This document shows positions 5,637 through 10,615 of a DNA stretch of 10,615 nucleotides, piece by piece. The notes beneath the pieces are model-generated. The model searched no databases, was not told where the DNA came from, and worked only from the letters and a program-made list of their open reading frames with translations. The stretch spans positions 1 through 10,615 of the forward strand of contig JAHLFV010000138.1 of assembly GCA_018883625.1 (NCBI GenBank). The letters run 5' to 3'. Position 1 is the first letter of the stretch, and every line of letters begins with the position of its first letter. This stretch comes from Candidatus Treponema excrementipullorum (GTDB taxonomy: Bacteria; Spirochaetota; Spirochaetia; Treponematales; Treponemataceae). The translations under genes and the position numbers were made by a program.

Positions 5637-7295
5637 TTAGAAAAAATAAGGACTGTCTAGGGGAGCAGCAATAACCAAATTGACCTCAAAATAACCACTC
5701 TTTCTCTTTTTTGTATATATTTGAGCACTGATACTGTCTTTGTTGTCTGAAATTTGTACCTTCATCACATCTACGGGGTCAAACTGAGAAAATCCGGTTT
5801 CGTCGGCAATGCTTCCCCTTTTTATATCTGCAACTGAATATTTTTTGTCCGACTCGGAAATCGGTGTCAGCTTCATACCAAAAATCGGATAAAAGGAATT
5901 ACTTATCACATCTCGCTGATAGATTTCGTATCCCGGCTGTTCCGGTCTTTTTTCCAAATATACCAAAATGTTTTTTTCTTCACTTGACTCTTGAGAATAG
6001 ACAGTAAGTTCCGCGATAGTCCCGGGAACAAAACGTAACAGAGCAAAATGAAATGAATCCACTCCCGTCACAGGCTGTCCGTTTATGGCAGTTACAATAT
6101 CTCCAACCTTAAGTCCGGCTCTGAAAGCACTACTTCCCGGCATGACATATTCTGTCAGCAAGCCCTGAGGAGAATCGGTAAATTCGTTTTTGGTAACATC
6201 TCTTCCCATAGCTCCTATCCAAGAGTGATTTCTCAAACCACCCGCAGCCAAAATCGGCAATTCAGCCTTTAAATATTCTACAGGAATCGCAAAATTCAAC
6301 CCATCCTGTCCCATGATCCCTGCAAAAACAACAGCCTGAACACTACCGTCGTTATCAATAATAGGTCCACCGGAATTACCGGAATTAATGGCCGCATCTA
6401 TTTGCATAACGGGGCCCATGGACAAAAGCTGTCTATTAGCGGCAGAAACAATGCCGGAGGTCATAGTCCACTCTAAACCTAAGGGTGAACCTATAGCATA
6501 AATTTTATCACCTACATCCAAATCGGAAGATGAACCTAAAGAAAACACGTATGGGGCATCAACTTCAGTTTTGAGTAATGCCAAATCAAGCAAAGGATCC
6601 CAGCCCACAACCCGTGCAGGAATTCGTACTTCCGGATTTGAAGAAAGTTTTATATACAGTCGGGAATAGCCTTCATATTTTGGGTCCACTTCACTTTGAA
6701 TAACATGGTAATTTGTAACAATATACCCTTTTTCATCGATGAAAAATCCAGATCCGATAGAACGACTGGCATATCCCAACCCTTTTTGCACCTGAATTCC
6801 TAAATCAACCCAAATAGTTACAGTACCGCTTATATAGGACGAAACACTCCCTTGCTCTGTGGTATTTTTGTCTTTGCCCGGTACATTTTCTAAAAGTGAA
6901 GTTTCCAAAAAAGCTCTTGAAAATCCGGCATCGGCAGGAATAGTAAAACCCACTGATTCCAGAGACATAGCACACTGCAATGCATCCAAGTATTTTTCTT
7001 CCTGGACATAATTTTCACATAAACTATACACTTTTTCCTGGCACTGGATAAACAACTCAGCAACGCCTGTAGCATCTGCGGGAGAAGAATCTTTCAGAAG
7101 ATAACTTCTCCACAAAGCCTCTATGGGTTCCTTCTTTAACAAAGCAGATATTTGATTTATTTCATTGTTGCGTACATCTTCCCGTGTATAATCCAAAGGC
7201 ACGTATTCATGTTTTTTCACGGAAGCACAAGATACACACAATAACGCCATAAGGCACAAACATATCAGGAAAACTATCCGTTTATAGCTACTCAT
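5637..7295 (-). CDS. HtrA/DegP-family serine protease, probable periplasmic lipoprotein
   Basis: 552-residue trypsin-fold protease of the envelope quality-control type, acting on misfolded periplasmic proteins. A hydrophobic signal peptide ends in L-L-C-V-S-C, giving a loose lipobox with Cys23 as the likely lipidated residue; spirochaete lipoboxes are often relaxed. Residues ~24-150 are an unusual helical extension, partly TPR-like (~84-116). The protease domain (~150-350) has an intact triad: His197 in TNYHV, Asp237 in DLALLK, Ser308 in GNSGGP. A PDZ domain spans ~360-435 (AGLKVGDIVTAINGQPV). Residues ~468-552 look like a second, degenerate PDZ (IKRGSIADETGFSQFDPVD). The start codon overlaps the end of the upstream TPR gene by 8 nt, with GGAG 9 nt before the ATG inside that gene, so the two are probably co-translated. 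HtrA membership is sure; whether it equals DegP, DegQ or DegS cannot be said. Confidence 0.93.
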   Translation of the reverse strand: MSSYKRIVFLICLCLMALLCVSCASVKKHEYVPLDYTREDVRNNEINQISALLKKEPIEALWRSYLLKDSSPADATGVAELFIQCQEKVYSLCENYVQEEKYLDALQCAMSLESVGFTIPADAGFSRAFLETSLLENVPGKDKNTTEQGSVSSYISGTVTIWVDLGIQVQKGLGYASRSIGSGFFIDEKGYIVTNYHVIQSEVDPKYEGYSRLYIKLSSNPEVRIPARVVGWDPLLDLALLKTEVDAPYVFSLGSSSDLDVGDKIYAIGSPLGLEWTMTSGIVSAANRQLLSMGPVMQIDAAINSGNSGGPIIDNDGSVQAVVFAGIMGQDGLNFAIPVEYLKAELPILAAGGLRNHSWIGAMGRDVTKNEFTDSPQGLLTEYVMPGSSAFRAGLKVGDIVTAINGQPVTGVDSFHFALLRFVPGTIAELTVYSQESSEEKNILVYLEKRPEQPGYEIYQRDVISNSFYPIFGMKLTPISESDKKYSVADIKRGSIADETGFSQFDPVDVMKVQISDNKDSISAQIYTKKRKSGYFEVNLVIAAPLDSPYFF

Positions 7296-9369
7296 CTAGC
7301 AAAACTCCAAAGTAAAATTCATTCACTTTTACGGCAGAAAAAATTATTCTTTGGGACTCTTCTTCTGTTTCCAAAATCAGAGATTTACCTGTCACACCTT
7401 CATGATCAAGGGCTTGTATCAAATATTCAGATACAGCTGTTGTCCCTGCTTTTCCTAACCAATACACACCGTCTACATAGTGAACAAGTATGTCATCCTT
7501 CATAAAACCATTCTGTTCTTGAATTGTTACTTTTACAGGAACAGCATCTTCAAAGAACACCGTAACCGTCTCTAAAGAAAGTGGTAATTTAAAAATCGCC
7601 CGAGATGTTTTTCCGTAATTTTCGGAAATATACTGAGTGTAAGTATCTTCAGTTTCTTTGTTACCCCATATGGAAATAACCCCACCTTTTGCAACATATT
7701 CTTCTGTAAAGTCTGCTGTCATATCAAAGTTTGTATCTAGAGTAACCTTACTGATATACAATCCCTTAGGAAATAAAAACTCTCCAAAAAGTTCGTTGTA
7801 TAAAATCCCTTCTTCCTCTTCTGACAGAAAATCTTTATATCCATCTTTGTCAAAGGAAAAATATTGCACAACCTCAAACCAACCGTCTCTATCCATATCG
7901 ACCCGCCGTAAAAGAGGCAAACCATCTTTACATTCTGCCACAGCATATTGTTTCTCTTTTTGATAGTAGGCTAAGTTGGTGCATTTTCCGTCAGAGAGAG
8001 AGACTTCCAACCGTGCATCTTCTCTTTCCGATACCGGGATGTTCATAGAGTAAGATTTCGTTGCTATTGTTTCCAAATCCATAGTCAACACAGGCTCATA
8101 CAAATTTGGAATAAAAAACTGCGTACCGGGTAAACTGTTACTGACAGCTTGAGAAACAGTGATACTCAGAGGAGCCCATTCTAAGGTATTATCTCTGATA
8201 TAAAATGTGGATGAATCTATCTGAATTTTTCTGATATAGGGATACTTGTTGTAACTGACAAAAGTTTTTTCTTTTGGAATACTTATATCCGTAGGAACAC
8301 CAAAATCGCAATCAGCACTCCATTCTATATTCCCATCTTGATCACCATCGTATATAACCGTAGCCGGTCTTCCTCTGGAATATTGAACAGATACATCAGT
8401 TATTCTGTCTCCCGTTGTATCTTTTTCTATTAGGCCATCATAAGCTTTTAAAAAAGCCGTCAGAGCTGATTTTACCTCGGTCTCTGTAAGAAGACTGGCA
8501 AAAAGCACTAACTGTTCTTCCTTAACGGAAGTTGAAGCAAAAGAAACAAAATATCGATATGCCTCTTCTTCTGTTATAATTCCTGCCTGTAACGCCAACG
8601 GAGCATATAAAGGATGTCTGTAACCTGCCGCAGAAAAAGCCAAAAGCATCTTTCTTTGCAACTCCTCCTGAGCAAAAGCAGCAGCATATATATGAACATC
8701 TCCGCCGGCAGTCACATCGGTTGCATATCGATCTATAAAGATATTGGCAATACGCTGTACTTCTGCGTCGTAAGTCAAGTCGGGACGCAACTCATAGTAA
8801 AAAAATAAGAGGGGAAATCTTGTATCACCGGGATAGGAATCAGCACCATCTAAGATAATCTGACGGGCTTGTTCTATGCTTTCCTGAGTATTTATGCGGT
8901 ATAATGCCACAGCTTTTATATATTCTCTGTCAGCAGAACGAGGTACGGTACTGTTTTCCAGTATTTCCAAGGCTTCGGCGGATTTTCCCGTTTGGCTCAG
9001 TAACTGACAATAAAGTATATAAGCACTATCTCTGTTATAATCAAGCCATCTGTTTTTTTCTATTCCCACAGATAACACATCCAAAACTTTGTAAATGGGT
9101 TCTCCCTTTTGATACATTCCCCGAGCCAGAAGATACCACAAATCGGATATTTCTTCACTGTATGAAATACCTAACTGAGTCTGACTGATGACATTATCCC
9201 ATTGGGAATCTTGCATATAATCCATACTGAGACGCAAACACCGTAGAGCGGTGTAGTAATTTGAAGTGTCTGTGTATGTGTTACCTACATAGGAACCGAC
9301 ATCGGCAAAACCCTGTAAAACACATAAGAAAAATAGGCATAAAATAAAAACTACATGTTTTCTCTTCAT
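7288..9369 (-). CDS. Secreted TPR protein with Asp-rich (EF-hand-like) loops, function unknown
   Basis: 693 residues; no named family recognised. A type I signal peptide (residues 1-22, K-R-K then a hydrophobic core, cleavage after GFA) points to export. Residues ~35-270 are helical and TPR-like (segments around DLWYLLARGMYQKG, AYILYCQLLSQTGKSAEALEIL and EYIKAVALYR), suggesting protein binding. The second half is beta-rich with spaced acidic loops: D317-x3-D-x3-D, D341-G-D-Q-D-G, D491-M-D-R-D-G and D545-x3-D-x3-D. These resemble calcium loops of EF-hand or dockerin type, though position 12 is not acidic in the D341 loop. AAGGAG (9381-9376) lies 6 nt before the ATG. It starts 22 nt after ftsH and overlaps the HtrA-like gene by 8 nt. 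A role as substrate receptor or partner of that protease is inference from this arrangement. Metal binding is untested. Confidence 0.85.
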   Translation of the reverse strand: MKRKHVVFILCLFFLCVLQGFADVGSYVGNTYTDTSNYYTALRCLRLSMDYMQDSQWDNVISQTQLGISYSEEISDLWYLLARGMYQKGEPIYKVLDVLSVGIEKNRWLDYNRDSAYILYCQLLSQTGKSAEALEILENSTVPRSADREYIKAVALYRINTQESIEQARQIILDGADSYPGDTRFPLLFFYYELRPDLTYDAEVQRIANIFIDRYATDVTAGGDVHIYAAAFAQEELQRKMLLAFSAAGYRHPLYAPLALQAGIITEEEAYRYFVSFASTSVKEEQLVLFASLLTETEVKSALTAFLKAYDGLIEKDTTGDRITDVSVQYSRGRPATVIYDGDQDGNIEWSADCDFGVPTDISIPKEKTFVSYNKYPYIRKIQIDSSTFYIRDNTLEWAPLSITVSQAVSNSLPGTQFFIPNLYEPVLTMDLETIATKSYSMNIPVSEREDARLEVSLSDGKCTNLAYYQKEKQYAVAECKDGLPLLRRVDMDRDGWFEVVQYFSFDKDGYKDFLSEEEEGILYNELFGEFLFPKGLYISKVTLDTNFDMTADFTEEYVAKGGVISIWGNKETEDTYTQYISENYGKTSRAIFKLPLSLETVTVFFEDAVPVKVTIQEQNGFMKDDILVHYVDGVYWLGKAGTTAVSEYLIQALDHEGVTGKSLILETEEESQRIIFSAVKVNEFYFGVLLDE
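7305..7308 (-). promoter_or_regulatory. Ribosome binding site of the HtrA-like gene, inside the TPR gene
   Basis: GGAG lies 9 nt before the ATG at 7295, within the last codons of the upstream gene. Together with the 8-nt overlap it supports this start and suggests translational coupling, which would keep the two exported proteins in step. Confidence 0.6.
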
Positions 9370-9391
9370 AGGTATCTCCTTTTAGATTTTC

Positions 9392-10615
9392 CTATTGAGC
9401 TGGTACTTCTTCTTTTCTGGGAGAAAAACCCAACAATTCTCTTATTTCTGCATCACATAAAGTTTCTTTTTCCATCAAAGCCTTAGCAAGTGCATCTAAT
9501 TGATCTCGGTGATTTTCCAAAATAGACAGAGCTCTTTCCTTAGCCGTTCTCAATATTTTTTCGACAGCTTCATCAATTTTCCGTGCCATTTCTTCGGAAT
9601 ATGTTTTGTGACGATTTAATTCACGCCCCATAAAAATAGGCTCATCTTCCTGCCCGTAAGACACAGCTCCAATATTTACATCCATACCCCACTGACATAC
9701 CATTTTTCTGGCTAATTCCGTTGCTCTTTGAATGTCGTTTTGGGTACCGGTCGTTGTATCTTGATATACCACCGTTTCTGCTGCATACCCACCAAAAAAG
9801 ATGACCAGCTGATCCAGTATCCAGCTACGGGTGTGGGCATAAGTGTCTGTTTCAGGAACTCCTACCGTTACCCCAAGGGCTCTTCCCCGTGGAATAACAG
9901 ATACTTTATGTAAAGGAGTAGCATTTTCCAAATAGTAGTAAGGAAGGGCGTGACCAGCTTCGTGATAAGCCGTCATTGTTTTTTCTTTTTCTGAAATAAC
10001 CATGGATGCACGAGGAACTCCCATAAGCAATTTGTCTCTGGCAGCTTCTAAATCTCCGTTATCTACCTTTGATTTGTTTTTCCCGGCCGCAAAAAGAGCT
10101 GCTTCATTTACAATACTGGATAGGTCAGCTCCGCTCATTCCTGACGTAACCTTAGCCATGTGCGACAAGTCCACATCATCTGCCAAAGGCACTTTTTGAG
10201 CATGAACTTTTAGAATCGCTTCCCGTTCCTTTATGTCCGGCAATGAAACTGTTACCTGTCTGTCAAAACGGCCGGGCCGAAGCAATGCCTGATCCAGTAC
10301 ATCGGGACGGTTGGTGGCTGCCAAAACAATAATGCCGTCTTTATTCTCGAACCCGTCCATTTCTACCAACATTTGGTTAAGAGTTTGCTCTCGTTCGTCG
10401 TGTCCTCCACCCAAACCGGCACCCCGGGCCCGACCTACTGCATCGATTTCATCTATAAATATAATAGCCGGAGCCATTTTTCTGCCTTGTTCAAACAAGT
10501 CACGAACACGACTGGCTCCCACACCTACGAACATTTCTACAAAGTCACTGCCGGATATATGCAAAAAAGAAACTCCTGCTTCCCCGGCAACAGCCCGAGC
10601 CAAAAGAGTCTTACC
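9392..10615 (-). CDS. ftsH: ATP-dependent zinc metalloprotease FtsH (C-terminal 407 residues; N-terminus outside window)
   Basis: Membrane-bound AAA+ protease that extracts and degrades membrane and short-lived cytosolic proteins. The frame is open to the right edge; the first visible residues, GKT, are the end of the Walker A motif, so the transmembrane and periplasmic N-terminal part is missing from the window. Using numbering from that Gly, the pore loop F-V-E-M-F-V-G-V-G (~25-33), Walker B FIDEID (~53-58), the second region of homology with arginine fingers in RPGRFDR (~113-119), the zinc motif HEAGH (~218-222) and the third zinc ligand Asp in TQNDIQRAT (~294) are all intact. The TTG at 10603-10601 is an internal Leu codon, not a start. 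The C-terminal helical tail ends in RKEEVPAQ. It is the most upstream visible gene of the minus-strand run. The usual G-R-A-A-E-E stretch reads GYAAET here, a mild divergence. Confidence 0.97.
   Translation of the reverse strand, partial: GKTLLARAVAGEAGVSFLHISGSDFVEMFVGVGASRVRDLFEQGRKMAPAIIFIDEIDAVGRARGAGLGGGHDEREQTLNQMLVEMDGFENKDGIIVLAATNRPDVLDQALLRPGRFDRQVTVSLPDIKEREAILKVHAQKVPLADDVDLSHMAKVTSGMSGADLSSIVNEAALFAAGKNKSKVDNGDLEAARDKLLMGVPRASMVISEKEKTMTAYHEAGHALPYYYLENATPLHKVSVIPRGRALGVTVGVPETDTYAHTRSWILDQLVIFFGGYAAETVVYQDTTTGTQNDIQRATELARKMVCQWGMDVNIGAVSYGQEDEPIFMGRELNRHKTYSEEMARKIDEAVEKILRTAKERALSILENHRDQLDALAKALMEKETLCDAEIRELLGFSPRKEEVPAQ

Noticed and set aside
7658..7963. Open frame of 101 codons antisense to the TPR gene
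   Set aside because: It has no convincing ribosome binding site or family features and lies opposite a well supported secreted protein.
10601..10603. TTG as the start of a short FtsH-like protein
   Set aside because: The frame continues to the window edge through the Walker A residues GKT, so this is an internal Leu codon of full-length FtsH.

Overview
The window most likely comes from a spirochaete of the genus Treponema or a close relative. The first ~53 bases are the reverse complement of the 5' end of a 16S rRNA gene, and the stretch ending in GCGGCGCGTCTTAAG is typical of treponemal 16S. The genome is AT-rich. The protein families fit: a secreted TPR protein with Asp-rich loops, an HtrA-type protease with a loose lipobox, a Maf/DUF115 protein and a SurA/PpiD-like membrane protein. 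No mobile element, CRISPR array, tRNA or phage gene was seen.

Layout. (1) 1-522: the 16S gene runs leftwards off the window. It is preceded by a structured leader of about 300 nt holding boxB/boxA-like signals, hairpins and tandem repeats. A promoter (TTGACA-18-TATCCT) fires leftwards, and an A/T homopolymer tract separates it from a rightward promoter (TTGACG-17-TAATAT with a TGn extension). (2) 523-3756, plus strand: two closely spaced genes, a membrane-anchored SurA/PpiD-like periplasmic chaperone with a degenerate parvulin domain, then a Maf/DUF115 protein of the flagellin-glycosylation type. (3) 3799-10615, minus strand: a compact run of four genes transcribed as ftsH (cut by the right edge), a secreted TPR/Asp-loop protein, an HtrA/DegP-like lipoprotein protease, and lepA. 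Gene spacings are 22, -8 and 32 nt, which argues for one operon. The two gene groups converge on a 42-nt gap with no visible terminator.

Functional reading (inference). Most of the protein genes concern protein quality at or near the envelope. FtsH degrades membrane proteins, the HtrA-like lipoprotein degrades or refolds periplasmic proteins, the SurA/PpiD-like protein chaperones exported proteins, and LepA helps ribosomes under stress. The TPR/Asp-loop protein has no known function; its stop codon overlaps the protease start, so it is a candidate partner of that protease. The most unusual regions are the rRNA leader and the TPR/protease pair. Everything else looks like ordinary core genome.
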